Shown here piece by piece: positions 43,026 to 50,867 of a stretch of DNA of 64,000 nucleotides. The notes beneath the pieces were generated by a model. That model did no database searches, was not told the origin of the DNA, and was given only the letters and a program-made list of their open reading frames with translations. Each line of letters opens with the position of its first letter. Position 1 is the stretch's first letter. Source of the stretch: Arthrobacter globiformis (GTDB lineage: Bacteria > Actinomycetota > Actinomycetes > Actinomycetales > Micrococcaceae); NCBI RefSeq assembly GCF_030818015.1, contig NZ_JAUSZX010000001.1, positions 3,968,001 to 4,032,000 on the forward strand, read 5' to 3'. The position numbers and the translations under genes are program-made.

Positions 43026-43721
43026 ATGTTGCCCGAACGGTACCTTGCCGAACTCACACAAACCCTAAGTTCCCTCGAAAGGCTCGCGCGCCAGCCGGAG
43101 GGCACGCTGGGCCGTTCAGTTCCGGCCTGTCCGGGATGGACTCTCGATGCGCTTTTCGGGCACATCAGTTCAATCGAGCGATGGGCTGCCGCTATTGTTC
43201 GCACCGGCGAGTACGTCCAGGAAACGGCCCCGCCTGCAGAGGGGGCCGCAACCTGGTTCCTCGAGGGTGCCCCCGGCTTCCTGGCCACGATGGCCTCCCT
43301 GGACCCCGCAGCGCCGTGCTGGAACTTCGGCCCTCCCCCGCGCACTGCCGGTTTCTGGCTGCGCCGGCAGGCACACGAACACGCTATTCACCTCGTCGAC
43401 GGCCACCAAGGATCCGGCCTGGCGGACCCGGAATTCGCCGAGGACTTCCTGCTCGACGGCGTCGACGAGGTCCTGGCAATGTTCGCCCCGCGCCAGCTCC
43501 GGCTGCACCGGATGGCCGACCCAGGAAAGGGCGTGACCTTCCGTGTACCCGGCGGCACCGCATGGACTGTCGGCAACGGGGACATCGCGGCCTCGGTTAC
43601 CGCAGCGCCACAGGACATGTACCTGGGCCTCTGGGGCCGCTCCAGCCTGTCAGACACGGCCTTCATAGAGGGCGACGTCGAGCTTGGACTACGTGTCATC
43701 CGCGGTCCGCTCACGCCGTAG
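43026..43721 (+). CDS. Maleylpyruvate isomerase family, mycothiol-dependent-type protein
   Basis: Protein of 231 aa with the DinB-like four-helix MDMPI N-terminal domain. Metal-site features are the histidine in LDALFGHISSIERWAA near residue 47 and the pair in RQAHEHAIHLVDGH near 120. A C-terminal domain (residues 150-231) includes FRVPGGTAWTV. Proteins of this family transfer or use mycothiol; most members have no assigned substrate. The ATG at 43026 is chosen; the longer frame from 42882 runs through remnant DNA. It is convergent with the ABC exporter operon. Confidence 0.82.
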   Translation: MLPERYLAELTQTLSSLERLARQPEGTLGRSVPACPGWTLDALFGHISSIERWAAAIVRTGEYVQETAPPAEGAATWFLEGAPGFLATMASLDPAAPCWNFGPPPRTAGFWLRRQAHEHAIHLVDGHQGSGLADPEFAEDFLLDGVDEVLAMFAPRQLRLHRMADPGKGVTFRVPGGTAWTVGNGDIAASVTAAPQDMYLGLWGRSSLSDTAFIEGDVELGLRVIRGPLTP

Positions 43722-43754
43722 ATCGAACCGCCGCCATCCCGCCGTCGGCCGCCC

Positions 43755-44516
43755 TTACGTGATCTTGCGGCGGTACGCCGCCATGGCGAAGACGTAAGCG
43801 AGAACGAGGATCCCGAGGCACCAGGCCAGGGCGATCCAAATGTCGACGCCGACCGGCCGTTGCGCAAACAGGTCCTGGATGGTGTTGACGATCGAGGTGA
43901 CCGGCTGGTTCTCGGCGAACGCCCGCACGGGACCCGGCATGGTGCCGGTGGGGACGAAGGCCGAACTGATGAACGGCAGGAAGATCAGCGGGTAGGAGAA
44001 GCCGCCGGCGCCGTCCACGGACTTCGCTGACAGGCCGGCGATGACCGCGATCCAGGTGAGTGCCAGGGTGAACAGGGCGAGGATTCCGGCAACGGCGAGC
44101 CACTCCAGTGGGCCCGCCGATGTGCGGAAGCCCATGAGCAGGGCAACCAGCACAATGATCACCAGCGAGAGCGCGTTGGCAACCATCGACGTCAGCACAT
44201 GGGCCCACAGCACGGACGATCGTGCGATCGGCATGGACTGGAACCGCTCGAAAATGCCGCTCTTCGTGTCGGTGAACAGCCGGACGGCGGTGTACGCGAT
44301 GCCGGACGCGATCGCGATCAGCATGATGCCGGGAAGCAGGTAGTTGATGTAGTTGTCGGCGCCTGTCTTGATGGCGCCGCCGAACACGTAGACGAACAGC
44401 AGCATGAGGGCGATCGGCGTGATTGCGGTGGTGATGATCGTGTCCACGCTGCGGATGATGTGGCGCAGGGAACGGCCCAGCAGGACGGCCGTGTCTCCGA
44501 AGAAATGCTTGCTCAT
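43755..44516 (-). CDS. ABC-2 type exporter permease (DrrB-like)
   Basis: Membrane subunit of 253 aa with six segments. It has the ABC-2 pattern, including PIALMLLFVYVFGGAIKTG, RFQSMPIARSSVLWAHVLTS and IFLPFISSAFVPTGTMPG. It pairs with the ATPase encoded just upstream, whose stop overlaps the ATG by 4 bases. DrrAB-type exporters pump out hydrophobic drugs or lipids; the substrate here is unknown. Last gene of the padR operon. Confidence 0.9.
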   Translation of the reverse strand: MSKHFFGDTAVLLGRSLRHIIRSVDTIITTAITPIALMLLFVYVFGGAIKTGADNYINYLLPGIMLIAIASGIAYTAVRLFTDTKSGIFERFQSMPIARSSVLWAHVLTSMVANALSLVIIVLVALLMGFRTSAGPLEWLAVAGILALFTLALTWIAVIAGLSAKSVDGAGGFSYPLIFLPFISSAFVPTGTMPGPVRAFAENQPVTSIVNTIQDLFAQRPVGVDIWIALAWCLGILVLAYVFAMAAYRRKIT

Positions 44517-45322
44517 GGCTGGTCCTTACTTGACCCGACTTTGTCGTCCTTCCCCACCAGTGCGAGGAAGATGTCCTCCAGGGTCGGCTGCTTTTCGACG
44601 TACTCGACTTCCGCCGGCGGGAGCAGCCGCTTCAGCTCGGCGAGGGTGCCGTTCGCGATGATCCGCCCCTCATGAAGAATCGCGATTCGGTCTGCCAGTT
44701 GCTCGGCCTCGTCGAGATACTGCGTGGTGAGCAGAACGGTGGTCCCCTGCCTGGCGAGCTCCTTGACCACCTGCCACACCTCGATGCGCGCTTCGGGGTC
44801 GAGCCCGGTCGTCGGCTCATCGAGGAAGATCACCTTCGGCTGCCCGATGAGGCTCATGGCGATGTCAAGACGACGCCGCATGCCGCCCGAATAGGTGGAC
44901 ACCTTTCGCGATCCTGCTTCGGCGAGGTTGAAGCGTGCGAGGAGATCATCCGCCACCGCGCCAGGGTCTTTCAGGTGCCGCAGTTTGGCAACGAGCACCA
45001 GGTTCTCCCGGCCGGAGAGGATCTCGTCGACCGCAGCGAACTGTCCGGTCAGACTGATGGATTCCCGGACCTGGAGCGGGTGCGCCGTGACGTCGAATCC
45101 ATGCACGGTGGCTGTGCCGGCGTCGGGCCGCAACAGTGTGGACAGGATCCTCACGATCGTGGTCTTTCCGGCTCCGTTCGAGCCGAGGAGGGCGAAGATG
45201 CCGCCCGATGCCACGTCGAAGTCCACGCCGCGCAGCACATGCAGTTCCTTGTAGGACTTCTCCAGTCCCTGCACACGGATCGCGGGTTCGCGATCCGGCG
45301 GAGCTGAGGCGTTGACGCTCAT
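44513..45322 (-). CDS. ABC exporter ATPase (DrrA-like)
   Basis: ATPase of 269 aa. Walker A is LLGSNGAGKTTIVRIL near residue 50, the signature is TYSGGMRRRLDIAMSL, Walker B is KVIFLDEPTTGLDPEAR and the H-loop is VLLTTQYLDEAEQLADR, where Gln replaces the switch His as in DrrA proteins. The C-terminal tail of about 50 residues (YVEKQPTLEDIFLALVGKDD) is typical of drug exporters. It overlaps the genes on both sides by 4 bases. Confidence 0.93.
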   Translation of the reverse strand: MSVNASAPPDREPAIRVQGLEKSYKELHVLRGVDFDVASGGIFALLGSNGAGKTTIVRILSTLLRPDAGTATVHGFDVTAHPLQVRESISLTGQFAAVDEILSGRENLVLVAKLRHLKDPGAVADDLLARFNLAEAGSRKVSTYSGGMRRRLDIAMSLIGQPKVIFLDEPTTGLDPEARIEVWQVVKELARQGTTVLLTTQYLDEAEQLADRIAILHEGRIIANGTLAELKRLLPPAEVEYVEKQPTLEDIFLALVGKDDKVGSSKDQP

Positions 45323-45690
45323 GGGACTTCCTCCTCCTTCCTAACGCTCTCGATTGCCTCGTTGAGCCGCTTCCGTTCCTTGTTGATCCACTGCCCCTCC
45401 GAGTAGTTCTGGAGAAACGTCTCAGCGAACTCCACGGGGTCCTCCCCGACGACTTCCCGGATCGGGGTTCCGGTCGCCGCGCTCTGCTCAAAGAGATCCG
45501 CCAGATCCTCCAGCATCTTCACCAGGGTCTCCCCTTTCGTGATCGCCCCGAAGTACGTCAGGTACCGCTCCAACGCATCGATGGCTGTGCGATAGTTCGC
45601 GGGAAGCTGCTTGGTGCGCGCTTTGTACTGTCGGTACTGCTTCTTTTGTTCGAGCGAGCCGGTGACCTGCTCGATCCATCCCATGGCCAT
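45319..45690 (-). CDS. DUF1048-family protein
   Basis: Helical protein of 123 aa that matches DUF1048 (EQKKQYRQYKARTKQLPANY, AIDALERYLTYFGAITKGET, MLEDLADLFEQSAATGTPIR). Such proteins usually sit between a PadR regulator and an ABC-2 exporter, as here; the function is unknown. The ATG at 45690 has GGAGGG eight bases upstream, inside the end of padR. The upstream in-frame start at 45744 lies inside padR and is rejected. Confidence 0.88.
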   Translation of the reverse strand: MAMGWIEQVTGSLEQKKQYRQYKARTKQLPANYRTAIDALERYLTYFGAITKGETLVKMLEDLADLFEQSAATGTPIREVVGEDPVEFAETFLQNYSEGQWINKERKRLNEAIESVRKEEEVP

Positions 45691-45692
45691 GT

Positions 45693-46022
45693 TTAATTCC
45701 CTCCATCTCGGAGCTGTTCGAGCCGCTGGGCCAGAAAGCTCCACGTTCTCCAGAACTCTTCCAAGTACTCATCGCCCTGGGCGTTGAGCGTGTACACCTT
45801 GCGCGGGGGTCCTTTCTCTGACGGACGCTTCTCGACGTCGACAAGACCCTTTTGCTCGATCCTCACCAGCAGCGCGTATACAGTTCCTTCGGCGATATCA
45901 GAGAAGCCCTTCTCCCTGAGCAGCGTCGTGATCTCGTATCCATACGCCGGATTCCCGGTGAGAAGGGCAAGAACGATGCCCTCCAGCGTCCCCTTGAGCA
46001 TCTCCGTCATTTGCTTGCCCAC
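45693..46022 (-). CDS. PadR-family transcriptional repressor
   Basis: Winged-helix repressor of 109 aa. It matches PadR: LKGTLEGIVLALLTGNPAYG, YEITTLLREKGFSDIAEGTV, YALLVRIEQKGLVDVEK and PPRKVYTLNAQGDEYL. The start is GTG at 46022 with GGAGGAGG upstream; an in-frame ATG at 46010 is possible. The next gene begins two bases after its stop. It should repress its own operon through the inverted repeat at 46.04-46.08 kb until a drug-like ligand binds. Confidence 0.9.
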   Translation of the reverse strand: MGKQMTEMLKGTLEGIVLALLTGNPAYGYEITTLLREKGFSDIAEGTVYALLVRIEQKGLVDVEKRPSEKGPPRKVYTLNAQGDEYLEEFWRTWSFLAQRLEQLRDGGN

Positions 46023-46037
46023 CGGACACCTCCTCCA

Positions 46038-46083
46038 GCTACTTAGTAATACTAGCTACCAGTACATAGTAACGCTAAGTAGC
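46038..46083. promoter_or_regulatory. Candidate PadR operator
   Basis: Perfect outer arms GCTACTTAG (46038-46046) and CTAAGTAGC (46075-46083) enclose an AT-rich core with an inner ACTA / AGTA symmetry. It lies directly upstream of the padR ribosome site and is much AT-richer than its flanks. Confidence 0.6.
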
Positions 46084-46126
46084 GGAACCGCAAGGGGTCC
46101 CGCGGGAAGTGCTGGAATAACGACGG

Positions 46127-46305
46127 CGGAAGCTGAGGAAGCGTTTGGTGTGAAGCGACCAAAGGTGAGGAAGCGTTTGGAACGGTGGGGACCTTCAGAT
46201 CCTGCCGCTTCCCGCCAAACGCTCCCGCAGACCCTGCCGCTTCCCGCCAAACGCTCCCGCAGATCCTGCCGCTTCCCGCCGCACGCTCCCGCAGACCCTG
46301 CCGTT
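46127..46305. repeat. Tandem intergenic repeat array 6 (both orientations)
   Basis: Two forward units with TGAGGAAGCGTTTGG (46133 and 46163) are followed by four reverse units with CCAAACGCTCCCGCAGA-like cores spaced about 33 bp apart (46213-46300). The two halves face each other. It fills the gap between the padR operon and the lipoprotein gene. Confidence 0.8.
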
Positions 46306-46357
46306 AACGTGCTTGTCGCGTGCGGATAGCCTGGCCCCAGCCACAGGATCGTTTTTA

Positions 46358-46816
46358 TTACGGGTTGACAGTGGCCCTTACCACCGAGAAGAGCCGGACG
46401 TAGTTCGGGCACACGCTCAATTTCTCATCAGCTGGAACACGCGCGCCGTCCAAGGCCACCTTGGCCCCATCGGACAGAGACGAACCGTCCGGCAGGGCCA
46501 GTGCTTCGCCCTCGAAAACCGTGCCTTGGGGGAAGACCAGGGTTGTTGTTTCCCCGTCGCGGGTGCGCACCACGATGCATCCGGCCCCGTCTGCCGCCAG
46601 ACTGCCGATGAGCTGGCCACCTTCCTCGGGAGCGGACGACACTCCGGCGTGCACCACGGCCTTCTTGCCTCCGGCACTTTGCACCACCGCCGTCGGCATT
46701 TCCTGCTGAACTGAAGGTGAGGTTGATGCAGGTTTGGGTTCCCCCTGCGGCGCCGAACATGCCCCGAGGACAAGTGCGATGGTCGCGGCAAGGCCGAAGG
46801 CAGCCCGGTGAGTCAT
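46358..46816 (-). CDS. Lipoprotein of unknown function
   Basis: Protein of 152 aa with a lipoprotein signal peptide and lipobox LVLGACSAP (Cys 20). A Pro/Ser/Thr-rich spacer follows, then a probable small beta domain (GQLIGSLAADGAGCIVVRTR, TTLVFPQGTVFEGEALALPD, GAKVALDGARVPADEKLSVC). Two further cysteines (in GAGCIVV and LSVCPN) could form a disulfide. It should be anchored on the outer face of the membrane. No partner is evident nearby. Confidence 0.8.
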   Translation of the reverse strand: MTHRAAFGLAATIALVLGACSAPQGEPKPASTSPSVQQEMPTAVVQSAGGKKAVVHAGVSSAPEEGGQLIGSLAADGAGCIVVRTRDGETTTLVFPQGTVFEGEALALPDGSSLSDGAKVALDGARVPADEKLSVCPNYVRLFSVVRATVNP

Positions 46817-46962
46817 CCCTGTCCCCTAAATTTTCGACGCCGATCCTTGGCCCCAGCATAAAGGGCCAGGCGTCGGGGGCGGCCGGCGTCGGCGCGCAAA
46901 ACCTTCCCACGGCAGCCGCGGCGGAATACGGTAATGCCTGACGACCCGATTTGGAGGACCCG

Positions 46963-47514
46963 ATGCGCAAAGTGACTGCCGGACTGTTCCACTCCGTAGA
47001 CGGTGTGGTGCAGGACCCGTTCAAGTTCCAGTTCGACAGCTTCGATGAGGACCTGGGCAACGGACTGACCAAGATGATCAACACCGTGGACACCGTCATT
47101 CTGGGGCGGGTCAGCTATCAGGAGTGGGCGGGGTACTGGCCGAACGCTTCACAGGATGAGGACTTCGCCGCTTTCATCAACCCGGTGGAAAAGTTCGTGG
47201 CGTCGCGCACCCTCTCGGAGCCCCTCGAATGGCAAAACTCGCACCTGATCGAGGGACCGCTGGAGGAGTTCGTCACCGATCTTAAAAAGCGCGACGGCGG
47301 CGAGATCGCCGTTTGCGGCAGCATCTCAGTGACGCGGCAACTGCTATTCGCGGGAATCCTCGATGAGCTGACCCTCATGACGCACCCCGTGGTGGCCGGC
47401 AGCGGGCGGCGACTGTTCGAGGACGGCGACCCGCTGACCAGGCTGGAACTGAAGGACCAGTACAAGACCGGCAAGGGCAACGTCGTCAGCACCTACAGTC
47501 TGCGGACCGACTGA
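46963..47514 (+). CDS. RibD-C/dihydrofolate-reductase-like family protein
   Basis: Protein of 183 aa from the RibD C-terminal/DHFR-like superfamily, which binds NADPH. It shows KVTAGLFHSVDGVVQDP at the start, VDTVILGRVSYQEWAGYWPN near 45, GEIAVCGSISVTRQLLFAGI near 112 and LDELTLMTHPVVAGSGRRLF near 133. The reaction is unknown in most members. The ATG at 46963 has GGAGG seven bases upstream. A related protein is encoded at 62.4-63.0 kb. Confidence 0.87.
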   Translation: MRKVTAGLFHSVDGVVQDPFKFQFDSFDEDLGNGLTKMINTVDTVILGRVSYQEWAGYWPNASQDEDFAAFINPVEKFVASRTLSEPLEWQNSHLIEGPLEEFVTDLKKRDGGEIAVCGSISVTRQLLFAGILDELTLMTHPVVAGSGRRLFEDGDPLTRLELKDQYKTGKGNVVSTYSLRTD

Positions 47515-47524
47515 GGGGTCGGCC

Positions 47525-47652
47525 GGACGCTTCCTCACATCCCGCCGCCTCCAGCCGAACGCCTCCACACATCCCGCCGCCTCCAACCAAACGCCTCCTC
47601 ACATCCCGCCGCCTCCAACCGGACGCCTCCTCACATCCCGCCGCCTCCTCAG
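47525..47652 (-). repeat. Tandem intergenic repeat array 7a (TGAGG-core family)
   Basis: Four units of about 32 bp; on the minus strand each reads GGCGGGATGTGAGGAGGCGT with TTGGTTGGAGGC-like spacers. It begins right after the RibD-type gene. Confidence 0.85.
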
Positions 47653-47688
47653 TTCCTGCATGCCCCTGACTGCGCCCAGCGAACAAGT

Positions 47689-47792
47689 GAGGACGCGTCA
47701 GGAAAAACCCGACGATACCTGAGGACGCGTCAGGAAAAACCCGACGATACCTGAGGACGCGTCAGGAAAAACCCGACGAAAAGTGAGGACGC
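47689..47792 (+). repeat. Tandem intergenic repeat array 7b (TGAGG-core family)
   Basis: Three units of 32 bp: TGAGGACGCGTCAGGAAAAA then CCCGACGATACC, plus a fourth core. The unit is nearly the same as that of array 4, 21 kb away, and array 7b is opposite in orientation to array 7a. Confidence 0.85.
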
Positions 47793-47826
47793 GTCACCTT
47801 GGCGTGCCCGCATCGCGCATGCGCTC

Positions 47827-47852
47827 GCAACGCGGTTGCACTTGAAGCAACC
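47827..47852 (+). promoter_or_regulatory. Candidate IclR-type operator, distal copy
   Basis: GCAACGCGGTTGCACTTGAA then GCAACC. It aligns with the proximal copy at 47960-47985 with one gap and a few changes; both contain GCAAC, TTGCA and GAAGCAACC. Confidence 0.5.
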
Positions 47853-47959
47853 GAGCGATTCTCAGTGCGGAGCGCAATTTTGCAGCCGGTCACGGCGAAT
47901 AACACCAAAGAGTTCGAAAATACCCATTGACTGGTGAACTACATCACGCCTAACCTGAT

Positions 47960-47985
47960 GCAACAGCGTTGCAACAGAAGCAACC
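47960..47985 (+). promoter_or_regulatory. Candidate IclR-type operator, proximal copy
   Basis: GCAACAGCGTTGCAACAGAA then GCAACC, ending 21 bases before the transporter ATG. The distal copy lies 133 bases upstream. Two sites at this distance would allow looping by the regulator encoded at 50.9 kb. Confidence 0.5.
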
Positions 47986-48006
47986 CGACATTTCATTGGT
48001 GGACAC

Positions 48007-49374
48007 ATGAAACACCCGACAACCCAACCTTCCGAAGCGGCGGAGCCAGCAGAGTCGCTGAGCGCGCAGCCCGCACCCGCAGCACCCCACAGCGGCGACG
48101 AAGTCAGCAAGGACACCCGACGCCGGGTCATCACCGCGAGCTTCATCGGCAACTTCGTCGAATGGTTCGACTACGCCGTCTACGGCTACCTGGCCGGCAT
48201 CATCTCCACGGTCTTCTTTCCCGAAGCCGACCGCCAGACAGCACTCCTGGCAACCTTCGGCGTCTTCGCCATCTCCTTCTTCGTCCGTCCCCTGGGCGGC
48301 TTCTTCTGGGGCCACATCGGCGACCGGCTCGGACGGCGGAAAGCACTGTCGCTTTCGATCGTCATCATGTCCGTGGCCACGTTCTGCATTGCCCTGATCC
48401 CCGGCTACGGCACCATCGGCATTCTGGCGCCGGTCCTGCTCCTGCTGGTCCGCGTGGTCCAGGGGTTCTCTGCCTCCGGCGAGTACGCCGGCGCCTCCGC
48501 CTTCCTGGTGGAGTACGCACCGGCACATAGGCGCGGACTCTATGCCGCCGTCGTACCCGCAAGCACCGCGGCGGGACTGTTGCTGGGCAGCCTCCTGGCC
48601 GCACTGCTGACGTCAGTTCTCAGTGAAAGCCAGCTGCACGACTGGGGATGGCGCCTGCCGTTCCTGCTCGCGGCCCCCATGGGCCTGATCGGCCGGTACA
48701 TCCGCACCAAGCTCGAGGACACCCCCGCCTTCCGCGCCCTCTCGCAGGAGGAACACGGCAAGGCACCCGCTAGGGACATGTTCCGGAACAACAGAAAGCA
48801 GCTCATCATCGCCACCGGCGCGGTGCTCCTGAACGCCGTCGGCTTCTACGTCATCCTCAGCTACATGCCCACCTACCTCGCCGAGGAACTGGGCTTCGGC
48901 GCCGGAGAGTCGTTCCTGGCCACCACCATCGCGCTGGCCAGCTACATCGGCTTCATCTTCCTCACCGGCATCGCCTCGGACAGGTTCGGCCGCAAGCGGA
49001 TGCTGATCACCGCGTCCGTGCTGTTCATGCTGCTCACGGTCCCGGCGTTCATGCTCCTGGGCACCGGCAACTTCCTGGTGATCGTCCTGGTCCAGATCCT
49101 CCTGGGCGGCATGCTCACCCTCAACGACGGCACGCTGCCCAGCTTCCTGGCCGAACTCTTCCCCACGAAGACCCGGTACAGCGGGTTCGCCGTCAGCTTC
49201 AACCTCTCCAACGCCCTGTTCGGCGGCACCGCCCCGTTCATGGCCACCCTCCTCATCGGCCTCACGCACAACAAGCTGGCCCCCGGCTGGTACCTCGCGG
49301 CCGCCTCACTGGTTTCCCTCATCGCAGTCCTGTTCGCCGTGGAGACTTCCAAGAAGCCCCTGCAGCAGCACTGA
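48007..49374 (+). CDS. MHS-family (ProP/ShiA-like) MFS symporter, probable creatine uptake
   Basis: Proton symporter of 455 aa with 12 membrane segments. It carries the metabolite:H+ symporter hallmarks IGNFVEWFDYAVYGYLAGII near 40, RPLGGFFWGHIGDRLGRRKA near 95 and VQGFSASGEYAGASAFLVEY near 150. Its place directly before creatinase with only 34 bases between, and an IclR regulator behind, points to creatine or creatinine as substrate; this is inference from context. The ATG at 48007 follows GGTGG. Two candidate operator copies lie upstream. Confidence 0.88.
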   Translation: MKHPTTQPSEAAEPAESLSAQPAPAAPHSGDEVSKDTRRRVITASFIGNFVEWFDYAVYGYLAGIISTVFFPEADRQTALLATFGVFAISFFVRPLGGFFWGHIGDRLGRRKALSLSIVIMSVATFCIALIPGYGTIGILAPVLLLLVRVVQGFSASGEYAGASAFLVEYAPAHRRGLYAAVVPASTAAGLLLGSLLAALLTSVLSESQLHDWGWRLPFLLAAPMGLIGRYIRTKLEDTPAFRALSQEEHGKAPARDMFRNNRKQLIIATGAVLLNAVGFYVILSYMPTYLAEELGFGAGESFLATTIALASYIGFIFLTGIASDRFGRKRMLITASVLFMLLTVPAFMLLGTGNFLVIVLVQILLGGMLTLNDGTLPSFLAELFPTKTRYSGFAVSFNLSNALFGGTAPFMATLLIGLTHNKLAPGWYLAAASLVSLIAVLFAVETSKKPLQQH

Positions 49375-49408
49375 CAACACACCCACCCAAGAAAGAAAAG
49401 GAAAAAGC

Positions 49409-50680
49409 ATGACCACCACCGAGAACCTCACCCGTCCCGGCGACGCTGTCAACGACGTCGCCAAGCTCGAGCGCCTCAAGGTCCTCAACAACGGCGAGAA
49501 GGTCTCGCTGACCTTCTCCGACGCCGAGTTCGAGCGCCGCCTCGCCGGCCTCCGCAGCATCATGGCCGAGAAGGACCTGGACGCCGTCGTCCTGACCAGC
49601 TACCACTCGATCAAGTACTACTCCGACTTCCTGTTCACCTACTTCGGCCGCTCCTACGCCATGGTTGTCACCAAGGAGGACACGGTCACCGTCACCGCAA
49701 ATATCGACGCCGGCATGCCGTGGCGCCGCAGCTACGGCGACAACCTCGTCTACACGGACTGGCGCCGGGACAACTTCATCCACGGCATCCAGGAGGTGCT
49801 GCGCACCCGCGGCATCAATGTCCGCCGGCTCGGCGTCGAGGACGACTCCCTGCCGCTGGACAACCGCAACAAGATCCAGGCCGCGTTCGCGTCCGCAACC
49901 CTGGTGGACGTGGCCCAGGCCGCGATGCGCCAGCGCATGATCAAATCCGCCGAGGAAATCGAGGTCATCAAGCACGGTGCCCGGATCGGCGACCTCGGCG
50001 GCGAAGCCATCCGCAACGCCATCACCGCCGGCATCACCGAGTACGAGGTGGCGCTCATCGGCACCGAGGCCATGGTGCACGAGATCGCCCGCACCTTCCC
50101 GGACTCCGAGATCCGCGACACCTGGGTGTGGTTCCAGTCCGGCATCAACACCGACGGCGCGCACAACTGGGCCACCACCCGGAAGATCCAGGAGCACGAC
50201 ATCCTGTCCCTGAACTGCTTCCCGATGACCTCCGGCTACTACACGGCGCTGGAGCGGACCCTGTTCTTCGGCGAACCGGACACCCGGTCCCTCGAGCTGT
50301 GGAACGTCAACGTCGAGGTCCACAAGCGCGGCCTGGAACTCATCAAGCCCGGCGCCGTGTGCAAGGACATCGCCGCCGAGCTCAACGAGATCTACGTGTC
50401 CCACGGCCTACTCGCCAACCGCACCTTCGGCTACGGCCACTCCTTCGGCGTCCTCAGCCACTACTACGGCCGCGAAGCCGGGCTCGAACTGCGCGAGGAC
50501 ATTGACACGGTGCTGGAACCGGGCATGGTGGTCTCCATGGAACCGATGATCACGGTCCTGGACGGCCAGCCCGGTGCCGGCGGCTACCGCGAGCACGACA
50601 TCCTGGTGGTGGGCGAGGACGGCGCCGAGAACATCACCAAGTTCCCGTTCGGTCCTGAGCACAACATCATCAGCGCCTGA
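49409..50680 (+). CDS. Creatinase (creatine amidinohydrolase)
   Basis: Enzyme of 423 aa that splits creatine into sarcosine and urea. It follows the Pseudomonas creatinase sequence closely: TSYHSIKYYSDFLFTYFGRS, IDAGMPWRRSYGDNLVYTDW, WFQSGINTDGAHN near 248 with the catalytic histidine, LSLNCFPMTSGYYTALERTL, and LEPGMVVSMEPMITVLDG near the end. It has the pita-bread fold of Xaa-Pro peptidases but lacks their metal ligands. The ATG at 49409 has an A/G-rich leader (AAAGGAAAAAGC). No sarcosine oxidase gene lies in the window. Confidence 0.94.
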   Translation: MTTTENLTRPGDAVNDVAKLERLKVLNNGEKVSLTFSDAEFERRLAGLRSIMAEKDLDAVVLTSYHSIKYYSDFLFTYFGRSYAMVVTKEDTVTVTANIDAGMPWRRSYGDNLVYTDWRRDNFIHGIQEVLRTRGINVRRLGVEDDSLPLDNRNKIQAAFASATLVDVAQAAMRQRMIKSAEEIEVIKHGARIGDLGGEAIRNAITAGITEYEVALIGTEAMVHEIARTFPDSEIRDTWVWFQSGINTDGAHNWATTRKIQEHDILSLNCFPMTSGYYTALERTLFFGEPDTRSLELWNVNVEVHKRGLELIKPGAVCKDIAAELNEIYVSHGLLANRTFGYGHSFGVLSHYYGREAGLELREDIDTVLEPGMVVSMEPMITVLDGQPGAGGYREHDILVVGEDGAENITKFPFGPEHNIISA

Positions 50681-50716
50681 CACCCCTGGTAGCCAACAAC
50701 CCGCTTGGCTAACCAC

Positions 50717-50773
50717 AGGGCATGCCCTCCCCCGCAGGCCGTTGTCAGCAAGGCTTTTGATTTAGCAGCCTTG
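50717..50773. other. Palindromes between creatinase and iclR-type gene
   Basis: AGGGCATGCCCT, a perfect 12-bp palindrome, lies at 50717-50728. The inverted repeat CAAGGC (50749-50754) / GCCTTG (50768-50773) follows. Either may end the creatinase transcript or serve the regulator promoter. Confidence 0.4.
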
Positions 50774-50867
50774 GGTTAAGTACGACGACGGCGGGCGGCC
50801 GGGAGGGCATGTCCGCCCCGCTTCCGCGAGGCAACAAAGTCCGGAAGCACGACAGTGAAGAAATATA

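Noticed and set aside
42005..43345. Single 446-residue minus-strand protein
   Set aside because: It joins a frameshifted flavodoxin piece with antisense of the mycothiol-type gene; it is not one protein.
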